Positions 44,830 through 54,445 of a DNA stretch of 64,000 nt are shown piece after piece (position 1 is the first letter of the stretch; each line of letters opens with the position of its first letter). The stretch is from Psococerastis gibbosa. Its lineage: Eukaryota; Arthropoda; Insecta; Psocodea; Psocidae. Position numbers and translations under genes: made by a program. The notes beneath the pieces were generated by a model. It searched no databases. It saw only the letters and a list, made by a program, of their open reading frames with translations, and was not told where the DNA came from. The stretch lies in the NCBI GenBank assembly GCA_963971405.1, contig OZ020488.1, forward strand, positions 6,513,261-6,577,260, written 5' to 3'.

Positions 44830-45615
44830 TTTACTTGTTTTTTAATGTCAGTTTTTATTCTTATGAACTCCCACTTAACTTAAGCTTTTTTGGGTTTCTT
44901 GTATTGTACTTCCCTTTATCATCTATTTGGTATTCTTTTTTAAAATAGTTATCTCTTATTAATTTATACTTGAATAGTCTCGTTATTGGCAGAATGTTAG
45001 CATGTTTGAATTTTTCGTCGTATTGTTTGTATTTCTTGTTGATTTTATTTGATAACATGTTTTTTATTATACGCTTTTGTATCATTTCTAGTTAGTAGGT
45101 GTATGTATTTCTATCTTTGAAGTATACTGTTATACCGTAGCTTACTATGGATTCTACCAGGGCGTGGTACGCTAATTTAATTGTTTTACGAGGTACTCCA
45201 TATTTTAATCGTGCCAAAGCCGCACTCCCTGAGCGTGGTCGTTTGCATAGTCTTTCTATGTGGTTTTCCCACGTCATTCTATTGTCAATTTGCAGACCAA
45301 GGTACTTATGCTCTTCTACTACTTCAATTTTGTCTTCGCATTTACAATTTTCTGTTTTTATTTGTGAAGGTCCCCTGTTTCGTATGTGCATGATTTTTGT
45401 TTTTTTGCTATTTATAGTTAGTCCGAGATCGTGTGAAAGTGCCTGTAATTTTCTTATGGCGAGATTCATGCGTATACCTGCCTCATTGACATCTTTGTTT
45501 GCTATTACTAGCGCCATATCATAAATGTTTATAATCCCGTTAGTAGGGACTGCAATTGATTTGTTGTTATTATATACAGGGTTGGACCGATTAAACTACC
45601 CTGGGGTGCACCAGA
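44830..45615 (-). pseudogene. Dead LINE reverse transcriptase, 3' part, split by the Gypsy insertion
   Basis: On the minus strand two frames (45615-45092, then 45085-44861) read the C-terminal half of a Jockey/CR1-like RT: a PQGS-type motif near 45605, a YADD region reduced to YDMALV at about 45520, LGLTINSKKTKIM, KYLGLQIDNRMTWENHIERL and a long basic tail. The frame shifts between PQGS and the YADD region and again before the tail, so it is non-functional. The 5' continuation is at 53729-53830. Confidence 0.8.
45612..45615. repeat. Target-site duplication CAGA (left copy; right copy at 53725-53728)
   Basis: CAGA directly precedes the 5' LTR and directly follows the 3' LTR. Collapsing element plus one copy gives continuous LINE RT sequence, which supports this as the true insertion boundary. 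Confidence 0.9.
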
Positions 45616-46441
45616 TGTAGCGTGCAACCCTACCTTTTTATATGTGTATCCAGTTTACTGGATATACTAAATCTTAATATTACGATTACATATCTTCTTA
45701 TTATTATTTATTAAATTTTTTCAATTTATTTATTTATTTGTAAATCCGCCATATTTGTTTTGTTCAATTAACCAACCTCCAAATAAACATCATCGGTTTA
45801 AAATAAATTAATTTTTTTCTATCTTTTATTATTATTCACAATTTAATTATCGCCAGATCTTTTAAAATCACAAAATCATAAAGTATCTATTATTATTTAT
45901 TTCTATTTATTAATAAAAATACTTTTATTATTATTATTATTACTTTAAAAAAGTTTTTGACGAGAGGTTGGCGGCCGGTTGAATTTGCGGTGGCTTGTTA
46001 GAAAATGTTACGAAAAAGGATGGCCGAGAATTTCTTATAACCCGATTTGGATTTTAAAAAAGAAAAAAAAGAAATGAGATTTTAAAGAAGGAAGAAGTCA
46101 TAAGGATGATGGCTGGCAGGAGTTGTGGTGGCATGGATTGATTTCGACGATGATGGGCTAAACCCCACCCGGAAGGGGGTGTTCGGACTCCGCTCCCTCC
46201 TCAGCCCAGACAATGTGACGATTTAGGATTGAGCCATGAGGTGATCGCTTACTTTTTATTTATTGGAGACGCTTATTGGCCACGCTACTACAGGTGCTCT
46301 ATTTTTCTATATCTTAGGGTTTCATAATTCTATCAAGAATATAATTTCTGTTAATTAATTCTTGTTGTAATTATTTCACAACATTCATTCCTCGATCCTA
46401 CAGCCTCCTAAAGAACCCTAAGCCGGGGAGAAAACACAACA
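45616..46441 (+). repeat. 5' LTR (826 bp)
   Basis: Begins TGTAGCGTGCAACC and ends AAAACACAACA (TG...CA ends). The U3-like first half is extremely AT-rich with TTATT repeats and the second half is more mixed. Reading it beside the copy at 52899 I saw no difference. Confidence 0.96.
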
Positions 46442-46444
46442 AAG

Positions 46445-46462
46445 TGGCGCCCAACGTGGGGC
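46445..46462 (+). promoter_or_regulatory. Primer binding site, tRNA-Lys type
   Basis: TGGCGCCCAACGTGGGGC lies 3 nt after the 5' LTR. This 18-mer is the well known primer site complementary to the 3' end of tRNA-Lys1,2. Confidence 0.9.
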
Positions 46463-47388
46463 CCGAGGTTGTAGAATGGTTGGAATGATTGTTGTGAAAT
46501 TGTTACGAACATGATAATCTTATTTTTAAATGGATTGTTGACAAAAGTGATATTTCTAGGCTAGAACAATAGTTTTGAAAAGATATAAACAACAGTAGTT
46601 TTGAATTAGTTGTTGACAAGTGATATTAATAATTTTGGAAATGATAGTTTTCGAAAAGATAATAACAAACAGTAAATGATACTTTTTAAAATTCTTAATC
46701 ATGGCATTTATATTTTTGAAAGATGTTCGCTAAGAAAAAAATAGTGATAATAAAATGTTTTGATTGTCAACAGGGCTTAGGTTACGGATAATCTTTGTGC
46801 TGTTGTGGTTATAATTACAGTTTCGTCAATTCGTCAGGGTTGAGGACGGACGGATCCAGAGGAGTCAACATCGGTTTTATGTAATTCAATCTATAACTAT
46901 TTATTTAATATTGGGCCTATATAAAAATTATCGTCATTTTACTTTAATTATGGTAAACCATTGATAGGAGTTTGTCCTTTCTGTTTGACACGGAATATAT
47001 TTGACTTGTTTTGTGCAAATTGGCTCAGTTATCAGCATTGGGGTAGTTCACACACTCTTGGTCGTAGTATTGTATGTATGGAATGAATGATAAGGAAGTA
47101 TTAATTCATTATATTAATAATAAGCACGTAGGCCTAGATAGGTTACCAAAAGTGGTATAATATATACCAGTTAGTTTTCTTTAGTCGCATTCGTCTTGGG
47201 TTTGAGGAGGGGGTGTTTAGGAACACCTACTTCCCTTTTTATGATAATTATAAATAATAAGTGTATTAATAACAATTATCGTGTGAATTACTTCACGTAA
47301 GACTATTTAATATTACGATAGACATTGTTGTGGGAAAAAAAAATATATATATTTATATAAATATATATAGTGAAAAGTGCGAAAGATA
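46463..47388 (+). other. Gypsy element 5' leader, non-coding
   Basis: About 926 nt between the primer binding site and the gag ATG. AT-rich, no long frame, ending in an ATATAT/TTTATA tract just upstream of gag. It would hold packaging or dimerisation signals if the element follows family habit; none can be pointed to. Confidence 0.7.
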
Positions 47389-48777
47389 ATGCCGCGAACC
47401 CTAATACAGTTTTTGAGTGCCACCAGTAAGGCCCGGCTAGAAGAGATCGCTGAACAGTTAGGATTACCGATAGAAGGCACGAAGGAGACCCTGAAAAAGG
47501 AATTAAAAAGCCACTTCTTAGCGACACCGGAGTCGGCAAACCAGTTTGAGGATATGGCAGACGTTACCATTGTACGGCCTCCTTACTTAGTGGTACCATT
47601 AACATTAACACAGTATCTAACCAACTGTGATGGAGAGAAGCTCGAGTCATTAGCCACGGAAGTCGGATGTGAGTTACCGGCGGCTGATCTGGAAGAGCAA
47701 CGACAATATATGAAAAGCTACGTGAATGATCATCCAGCTTGCCTAGGCGACATTGATAAATTTGCAAATTTGCAATTGGTAAGTTCACCATTACCCGAGA
47801 CTCGACCAACAGACTTGGAGCCTGAGGAAGAGCTTTCCCACGATCAAGGAGAGGAGATACGGATGGAGAGAGTACTGAATCGAATCTTCAAGGTCAATTT
47901 AGAGTTGCAACGCGATTTCCTGCGACAGGTTCTTCCAGGGAGAAGCTCTAGGCCACAACTAGAAATGTTTTTAAAAGAGGCACGACGACGCAACATCACG
48001 TTCACCGGTGCCGACGGGAGTCTACCACTTTTTTTTAACAAATTGAAAGATTGCCTTGCCCTTCACCCACTAACAGAAGACGAAAAACTCCGCGCCATAC
48101 CTACGCTATTTGACGGGCCAGCCGCTCGGTGGTACGCCGGAAATAAGTATGCACTATGGACCGAACTGGAAATGGCGCTGAAGAACGTTTACCTGCCGGC
48201 AGACCATCAACTAAAGTTGAAGGTCTTACTATATACTAGAACGATGGGAGAACACGAAAAGGTGGCCCACTACATCGCGGCCATGAAGGCACTGAACGAC
48301 GACCTCGCAACTCCACTCAAAGAAGTCGAACTTGTACCGTTACTCATGGCTCACCTACCCCCTCGACTGGCTAGTCTTGTAGGTTCCCAACTTACGGTAT
48401 ATACCTCAATAAAATCCTTTGAAATAACTTGCGTCGCGGCGGAGCACCAACTGGAACAACAAGCGTCCTACGTTCCACCGACCAACGCTATGCTATGCAA
48501 CCCTCTCTACGGTGACTTTGGAGCTTCAAGACCACAACTCCTGGCGCTGGTTTCTCCTGCCAATATGACCACTTACAAGTGTAGGGGTTGCCGCCTGTTT
48601 GGACATCGGGAACGAGACTGTCAAACCACTTCTCGTCCATTTTGTTATCACTGTGGCAAGACGGGAGTCCTATCCAGCCTTTGTACATGCCGGCCACCGA
48701 AGTTAAACAGCCAAGGGGGCGTGGCGAGGCAGGTGACCACGACCCCCGCAACCGAACAACCTCACCAACAACAGTGA
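47389..48777 (+). CDS. gag of the Gypsy element (462 aa)
   Basis: Structural protein expected to form the virus-like particle and bind RNA. The first ATG is at 47389 (MPRTLIQFLSATSK); an in-frame GTG 12 nt upstream is not a plausible start. Residues ~3-45 and ~68-110 each read as a leucine-patterned SAP-like helical unit. A retrotransposon gag domain with GPAARWYAGN lies around residues 243-252. The nucleocapsid part has one good CX2CX4HX4C knuckle (residues 398-411, CRGCRLFGHRERDC) and a second one at 419-432 in which Val stands where His belongs. The tail is Gln/Thr-rich. It overlaps pol by 193 nt. The frame is intact. Confidence 0.9.
   Translation: MPRTLIQFLSATSKARLEEIAEQLGLPIEGTKETLKKELKSHFLATPESANQFEDMADVTIVRPPYLVVPLTLTQYLTNCDGEKLESLATEVGCELPAADLEEQRQYMKSYVNDHPACLGDIDKFANLQLVSSPLPETRPTDLEPEEELSHDQGEEIRMERVLNRIFKVNLELQRDFLRQVLPGRSSRPQLEMFLKEARRRNITFTGADGSLPLFFNKLKDCLALHPLTEDEKLRAIPTLFDGPAARWYAGNKYALWTELEMALKNVYLPADHQLKLKVLLYTRTMGEHEKVAHYIAAMKALNDDLATPLKEVELVPLLMAHLPPRLASLVGSQLTVYTSIKSFEITCVAAEHQLEQQASYVPPTNAMLCNPLYGDFGASRPQLLALVSPANMTTYKCRGCRLFGHRERDCQTTSRPFCYHCGKTGVLSSLCTCRPPKLNSQGGVARQVTTTPATEQPHQQQ
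48585..48777 (+). promoter_or_regulatory. gag-pol overlap, probable -1 frameshift region
   Basis: The frames overlap for 193 nt. I found no canonical XXXYYYZ slippery heptamer in register. The best weak candidate is A-GGG-GGC at 48714-48720. Other mechanisms, such as reinitiation at the ATG at 48687, remain open. Confidence 0.4.
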
Positions 48778-51700
48778 ACAATCAGCCATCGGTGCAGATT
48801 GATTTGTCTTCTTGTGCGAACGCGCCGGACCCCCAGAAACGGTACTACATTAAAGTAGACATGGGTGGGATTCCAGTTATTGGACTTATTGACCCCGGAT
48901 CGACTCACTCTGTCATCTTAAGTGAGTATTGGCATGAATTACAAAAAAGGGGACATCACATCCGCGCGGTGTCGGCAAGCGCGACTGTTGCCAATGGGGA
49001 AGAAGCCGAAGTAGTCGGGTGTGTCAAGATCAACCTCATTGTAGAAACGGACGCGGGACCCGCAAATTGGGCAGGAGATTGTTACCTTGTGAAGCGTCTC
49101 TCTCATCCTCTAATTGTGGGGATGAACACACTGCAAGCCCTCCGAACCGTCATTGACTTCGGACAACATCGAGTAACTCTTCAAGATGGTGCAGCCCCTA
49201 CTATCATTCGTGCTGACGCTTTTTCTCTACACTGTGTGGATGAGGTGGACGTCAAGGATGTGACCATTGAAGACCCAAATATTAATGAAATGGAGGAATT
49301 CTGCCACCAGGACTTAACACCCGTTGACAGAGCCGACTTCAATGACTTACTTTGCAAATGGAAACAGCAGTTCCTCACTTCGAGTGGCAAGTGTGACCTC
49401 GTAGAGCATCGAATGTACCTGAAGGAGTTGAATACGGTGCCGGTCAAACAGCGCTACTACCCGATGTCACCACCGGTCCTGGAGATTGTGCATCAGCAGA
49501 TTAAGAAATTACTAGCAGACGGCGTCATTGTTCCGTCAGAGTCTGAATGGGCGTCGCCTGTAGTTCCGGTCCGCAAGAAAAACGGCGAGATAAGAGTCTG
49601 CGTCGACTACAAACGTGTAAACGCCTTGTGTAAATCCAATGCTTTTCCTTTACCCCGGATTCATGAGTCTCTGGACCGTCTGAAAGATGCGTATTTTGTA
49701 TCTTCGCTTGACCTCCTGTCGGGCTATCATCAAATCCGCGTAGCGGATGACACCAGACCTTTAACAGCTTTTATAGTACCCAATATGGGTCTTTTTGAAC
49801 ATGCCTATGCACCTTTCGGGCTTAGTACGATGCCCGCGACATTCCAGAGTCTGATGCAGCGAGTACTTCGCGAAGCTCAAGAGTTTACAATCGTATACCT
49901 AGATGATGTTTTAATATTTTCCCGTACCGCGGAACTACATAAGAAACATTTAGAAATAGTTTTCCGACTCCTCCGTCAAGCCAACTTAAAGGTAAATTGG
50001 ACAAAGTCCACGTTCGTCCGATCTGAGCTCATCTACCTCGGATATCGTGTGGGAGGAGGCATACTACAAGTCTCCGAAGACAAGGTCGTCGCGATCAGAA
50101 ATTATCCAAGACCAACGTCTGTAAAGGCCGTCCGCGCCTACCTAGGAATGGTGGGATGGTTTAGGCGTTTCATTCCGAGTTTTTCCGAGACTGCCGCCCC
50201 GTTGAACCAGCTGCTACATAAAGATACCCGTTTTGAATGGACTGAGCAACGGGAATCTGCCTTTCAGAAGTTGAAGGATTGCCTTACGTCTTATCCTGTC
50301 TTGCGCTGTCCTGACTTCTCTAAACCATTTCAGATTCACTGTGATTCTTCGGACATTGCAGTTGGAGCTGTGCTGATCCAAGAAGAAGACGGAGTGCCCT
50401 ACGCCGTCGCATATACATCGAAAACGTTATCCAGTAGCCAGCGTAATTACAGTACGACAGAAAAGGAGTTGTTGGCGGTACTACATGCGGTCACTACCTG
50501 GTCTTTCTACATCTGGGGAACGCGATTCACCTGTGTGACGGATCACCTGGCTTTGAAATGGATCCGAAACATTCCTAACCCGAGCGGACGTCTGGCCCGT
50601 TGGTTAGTTACTCTAAACCAGTTCGACATGGAGATCCTCCATAAGAAGGGTTCCACTCATGTTGTTCCTGACTGCTTGTCACGAATGCAGCCTTCCACCG
50701 TCATTTCCGCCTTGACGGGAATTACTGCGCCTTTACCCGACTTTAGTACCATTACGGATCCATGGTACCTCGCCTTACGTAAGAAGATAGAACAGAATCC
50801 TACTCATTTCCCGCAGTTTCATCTTACTCCCACATCCATTTTCAAATCCGTTCGAGATCGACTTACCAAAACCGATGATCTTAAGTTACTTGTACCATCC
50901 GAGTTTCGAGAGGAGCTGATTAAGCAGCATCACTCGTCATTACCGTCTGGCCATCTCGGAATCAATCGCACTCTCCGTCGCATCGCTGAGAACCATTACT
51001 GGCCAAGAATGGCCCGAGATGTGCGCCTCGCCGTTCGCCGATGTCTGGATTGTCAACGCCATAAACCACGCAATACCACGCCTCATGGGCACATGCAGGT
51101 GCACCCGCCATCACTCAAACCATTTCGACTTCTGACTTGCGACTTAGTGGGACCATTACCCCGCAGTCGCGGTGGCCATCGTTATATCTGTGTCTTCATT
51201 GACTCGTGCACAAAGTGGAGTATAGGAGTCCCATTGAAATCTGCGACTTCGAAGACTGTCGAAGACGCCCTGTTCAATCATGTTATCATGCATCATGGAG
51301 TACCGGAGATCATACTGGTGGATAATGGATCACAATTTACTAGTAGGCGATTTAAACAATTCTGTGAAGACCACCATATCAAAATACATTTCTGTCCGCG
51401 TTATTATCCACAAAGTAACCCAACTGAAAGATATAATCAGACAATCAAGACCGCGCTGGCTATTTACGCTAAGGATAATCACCAGCTTTGGCATTTACAT
51501 TTACCATTTGTTCTGTTTGCTCTTAGAACGTCGGTAAGTGAAGCAACGGGTTTTTCTCCATCCAAGCTAGTCTATGGCAGAGAACTGCGCTCCTTTTATG
51601 AGTTGGCTGCAACTACTGATAATTCTGATTTAATGCCATTTGATCCTGTCACCTATAATGGCACTTTGACCACTAATCTTGACGCTCTCTATCAACGGGT

Positions 51701-51974
51701 ACGATCCACCGTAAGGAGGGCTAAACAACGACAGGCGGCACGTTATAATTTGCGAAGGAAAGATGTGACCTATCAACCGGGAGAACTAGTGTTTAAGGAA
51801 GATTTTCACCAATCTAGTGCTATTGATAAGAAAACAGCCAAATTTTATCCACGATGGGAGGGACCATTCATTATAAAAACAGTGCTTTCGCCAACGCAGT
51901 ATGAACTGCAACGCATGAATGGTACTTTGGCTGGACGTTGGCATGTGTCTCACTTGAAATCTGTGTTGACCTAG
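48585..51974 (+). CDS. pol of the Gypsy element (protease-RT-RNase H-integrase)
   Basis: Open in the -1 frame relative to gag from just after a TAG at 48582; the first ATG in frame is 48687, so a Gag-Pol fusion by -1 frameshifting is expected. Numbering from 48588: protease motif LIDPGST with Asp102; RT with YLDD at 437-440 and FPLPRIHESLDRL plus LDLLSGYHQI upstream; RNase H acids Asp586, Glu625 and Asp652; integrase HHCC zinc finger (GHLG ... CLDCQ, ~780-825), then DD35E residues Asp852, Asp912 and Glu947; and a GPF-type module (WEGPFIIKTVL) near the C-terminus. No chromodomain is seen. The protease has Pro where Thr/Ser is normal (DPGS). No stops or frameshifts interrupt ~1128 codons. Confidence 0.93.
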   Translation, partial: GLPPVWTSGTRLSNHFSSILLSLWQDGSPIQPLYMPATEVKQPRGRGEAGDHDPRNRTTSPTTVNNQPSVQIDLSSCANAPDPQKRYYIKVDMGGIPVIGLIDPGSTHSVILSEYWHELQKRGHHIRAVSASATVANGEEAEVVGCVKINLIVETDAGPANWAGDCYLVKRLSHPLIVGMNTLQALRTVIDFGQHRVTLQDGAAPTIIRADAFSLHCVDEVDVKDVTIEDPNINEMEEFCHQDLTPVDRADFNDLLCKWKQQFLTSSGKCDLVEHRMYLKELNTVPVKQRYYPMSPPVLEIVHQQIKKLLADGVIVPSESEWASPVVPVRKKNGEIRVCVDYKRVNALCKSNAFPLPRIHESLDRLKDAYFVSSLDLLSGYHQIRVADDTRPLTAFIVPNMGLFEHAYAPFGLSTMPATFQSLMQRVLREAQEFTIVYLDDVLIFSRTAELHKKHLEIVFRLLRQANLKVNWTKSTFVRSELIYLGYRVGGGILQVSEDKVVAIRNYPRPTSVKAVRAYLGMVGWFRRFIPSFSETAAPLNQLLHKDTRFEWTEQRESAFQKLKDCLTSYPVLRCPDFSKPFQIHCDSSDIAVGAVLIQEEDGVPYAVAYTSKTLSSSQRNYSTTEKELLAVLHAVTTWSFYIWGTRFTCVTDHLALKWIRNIPNPSGRLARWLVTLNQFDMEILHKKGSTHVVPDCLSRMQPSTVISALTGITAPLPDFSTITDPWYLALRKKIEQNPTHFPQFHLTPTSIFKSVRDRLTKTDDLKLLVPSEFREELIKQHHSSLPSGHLGINRTLRRIAENHYWPRMARDVRLAVRRCLDCQRHKPRNTTPHGHMQVHPPSLKPFRLLTCDLVGPLPRSRGGHRYICVFIDSCTKWSIGVPLKSATSKTVEDALFNHVIMHHGVPEIILVDNGSQFTSRRFKQFCEDHHIKIHFCPRYYPQSNPTERYNQTIKTALAIYAKDNHQLWHLHLPFVLFALRTSVSEATGFSPSKLVYGRELRSFYELAATTDNSDLMPFDPVTYNGTLTTNLDALYQRVRSTVRRAKQRQAARYNLRRKDVTYQPGELVFKEDFHQSSAIDKKTAKFYPRWEGPFIIKTVLSPTQYELQRMNGTLAGRWHVSHLKSVLT

Positions 51975-52898
51975 ACTATAATATCGTGGGTTCGACTGTG
52001 TATTGTTGTGTACTTAAAATAGTATATGAAAGAAAGAGGGGGTGTACCCTACATATTTTTTTGCTTGTTTTAGTTGTCGTCCCGGAGGTGATTAATAGTT
52101 AGTGAGTTTAGTACGACGTTGAATAGGAATGTCCTGGTTGTTTGAGTTTTGAGTACTCCTGGACGTATTAAATTTTGGAAAATGATTCGTGAATCGTTAA
52201 TGGGGGGTGAGCTTTCTATCCTTCCATGTCGATTTGCATTGGAGAATGAGGTTGAAAAGACCATGTTTGGATACCTTCTGTTCTGAGTTTGGTTTTTGGT
52301 ATAGTTAGTGGATTGATCAATAATTGGGTGGGAGTTTGTTTTCGAGTGTTTGATTTATGAGTGTGTGTGAACTCCCCAATGTGTAATTTTTTTTACGGAG
52401 GGTGGTCCGCTATGACCTTTTGAGGGCGATCCTAATGCTATCGCGAGATGCTTAGTATCGACGTTTTACGTTCTGGAACTCCCTACTGTACTCTGTCACG
52501 ATGGGATAGTCCGGTCTTTTTGGGACCGCGAAGTCCCATACCATATCTCCTCAGCTGTTCTTCTTTCTCTCTGCTCCTACAGATGGCGCCCAATCCGTGG
52601 ATGGATGTTGTATGAGTGGGATACGAATGGTGTATGATTGGTTTTTCCCTCTTCTGTAGCGAGGTTACCCGTCAGTGGATCGGTTAAGATGTTCTTTAGG
52701 TTTTAACCGCTCAAAGGTCTCGTACTGGCTCAGGCTAGTGTAGATCCCTTCCCGTTGTTCCGTTCTTTTCTTCTCTGTTTTTCTGGGGATCTTTGGTTCG
52801 TGTGGTGTTGACTTCTTGGGGGCGATGGGGGCTTTTCTCTCGTTTGCTTTCCTAACGAGTGTAGGTTTGAAAAAAAATGGGGGGGGGAAGACCCTTGT
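51975..52898 (+). other. Gypsy element 3' non-coding region with PBS-like relic
   Basis: About 920 nt between the pol stop and the 3' LTR with no env-like frame. TGGCGCCCAATCCGTGG at 52584-52600 resembles the real primer binding site with a 2-nt insertion. It is preceded by CTCCTACAGA, somewhat like an LTR end. Confidence 0.6.
52869..52891 (+). promoter_or_regulatory. Polypurine tract of the Gypsy element
   Basis: A G/A-only run (A8, one T, G9, then AAGA) ends 7 nt before the 3' LTR, where the plus-strand primer tract is expected. One T interrupts it. Confidence 0.65.
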
Positions 52899-53724
52899 TG
52901 TAGCGTGCAACCCTACCTTTTTATATGTGTATCCAGTTTACTGGATATACTAAATCTTAATATTACGATTACATATCTTCTTATTATTATTTATTAAATT
53001 TTTTCAATTTATTTATTTATTTGTAAATCCGCCATATTTGTTTTGTTCAATTAACCAACCTCCAAATAAACATCATCGGTTTAAAATAAATTAATTTTTT
53101 TCTATCTTTTATTATTATTCACAATTTAATTATCGCCAGATCTTTTAAAATCACAAAATCATAAAGTATCTATTATTATTTATTTCTATTTATTAATAAA
53201 AATACTTTTATTATTATTATTATTACTTTAAAAAAGTTTTTGACGAGAGGTTGGCGGCCGGTTGAATTTGCGGTGGCTTGTTAGAAAATGTTACGAAAAA
53301 GGATGGCCGAGAATTTCTTATAACCCGATTTGGATTTTAAAAAAGAAAAAAAAGAAATGAGATTTTAAAGAAGGAAGAAGTCATAAGGATGATGGCTGGC
53401 AGGAGTTGTGGTGGCATGGATTGATTTCGACGATGATGGGCTAAACCCCACCCGGAAGGGGGTGTTCGGACTCCGCTCCCTCCTCAGCCCAGACAATGTG
53501 ACGATTTAGGATTGAGCCATGAGGTGATCGCTTACTTTTTATTTATTGGAGACGCTTATTGGCCACGCTACTACAGGTGCTCTATTTTTCTATATCTTAG
53601 GGTTTCATAATTCTATCAAGAATATAATTTCTGTTAATTAATTCTTGTTGTAATTATTTCACAACATTCATTCCTCGATCCTACAGCCTCCTAAAGAACC
53701 CTAAGCCGGGGAGAAAACACAACA
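52899..53724 (+). repeat. 3' LTR (826 bp)
   Basis: Same length and, by eye, same sequence as the 5' LTR. The LINE sequence resumes after the CAGA duplication at 53729. Confidence 0.96.
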
Positions 53725-53728
53725 CAGA

Positions 53729-53811
53729 CTCCCAGTTTAGTGGGTGGCAAGTTTCATCGTGCAACTTAACTTTAGCTGAACGAGCGTACAAGTAATTTGT
53801 GTACCAGCTAT

Positions 53812-53830
<19 letters not shown>
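53729..53830 (-). pseudogene. LINE reverse transcriptase, 5' continuation beyond the Gypsy element
   Basis: Reads YTNYLYARSAKVKLHDE and HPLNWES just before the PQGS motif on the other side of the insertion. This is RT domain 4 in the same frame once the LTR element and one CAGA are removed. It is truncated upstream at a TAA/AAT-type microsatellite. Confidence 0.75.
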
Positions 53831-53844
<14 letters not shown>

Positions 53845-53910
53845 TTAAATCGTCTTTATTCAACAGCGTAGTTAAGGCCAATAGCCCTTTCTTACACTAA
53901 ACTGCAGTTC
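53812..53910 (-). repeat. LINE 3' tail fragment with ATT microsatellite
   Basis: (AAT)n followed by CGTCTTTATTCAACAGCG and a GGCCAATAGCCC hairpin region, then TTTCTTACACTAAACTG. Related to tails at 41332 and 25225. Confidence 0.55.
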
Positions 53911-54278
53911 TGTGCAGAGGTGACAGATAGCATATCCAGTTTTTCTGTAGATGATTTTATTATTTTTCTCTTTTATTTCTTGACTCTCGTCGATGTTGCA
54001 GTTTTTCTCACTATCCTCATTAGGGAAGTCATTCATGAGTCTACGATTTCCTGGAATCTTCCAGGAATCACGACAAAAATTGATTGCGTGGCTGTTATTA
54101 TGTAACTTGAAAAATATGATTTGTGCTGAGATTTGCTGACCGTCTTATATAACGAATTCATCCGAGGTCTCGACAAGTCCAAAAGGTTATCTCCTGCGGA
54201 AGCCTCATTCGTCGTCCATTTCTGTGCCCTTGAGAAAGAGAAAATTTCAAGAATTTTTCTGGTCAAAAAGGTTATACT

Positions 54279-54445
54279 CATGGCCGTGCCCAGGGGGGTG
54301 GTCCGGACCCCCCCCCCCCCCAAATATTTTTTTATGTAAACCTGTATTGTTTGAAGAATTCATCCATTAATTCATTAATAAATTCCGTAAACAATTTTTT
54401 AGACCCCCCCCCCCCCCCCCGAAATCAAAACCTGGGCACGGCCTT
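54279..54445. mobile_element. MITE with 9-bp target duplication, Mutator-like (167 bp)
   Basis: GGTTATACT at 54270-54278 and 54446-54454 flanks an element with inverted ends GGCCGTGCCCAGG and CCTGGGCACGGCC. Two long C runs sit inside. A 9-bp duplication points to a Mutator-like source by inference. Confidence 0.8.

Larger units (their letters stand above)
45616..53724 (+). mobile_element. Complete Ty3/Gypsy LTR retrotransposon (8109 bp)
   Basis: Two 826-bp direct LTRs, both starting TGTAG and ending ACAACA, enclose a primer binding site, gag, pol and a purine-rich tract. The 4-bp CAGA at 45612-45615 is repeated at 53725-53728 as target-site duplication. The order protease, RT, RNase H, integrase places it in Ty3/Gypsy (Metaviridae) rather than Ty1/Copia. 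There is no env-like frame after pol. LTRs look identical by eye and both coding frames are uninterrupted, so the insertion is recent. It sits inside a dead minus-strand LINE. Confidence 0.96.

Noticed and set aside
47377-47388. Upstream GTG start for gag
   Set aside because: Eukaryotic translation would use the ATG at 47389 with no intervening reason for a GTG start.
47303-49447. Minus-strand frames opposite gag and pol
   Set aside because: Shadows of the coding strand; no motif of their own.
51975-52898. env-like gene of the LTR element
   Set aside because: No plus-strand frame of useful length, signal peptide or membrane segment between pol and the 3' LTR.
54033-54323. 96-codon minus-strand frame
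   Set aside because: Runs into the C-tract MITE and begins inside it; no recognised domain.
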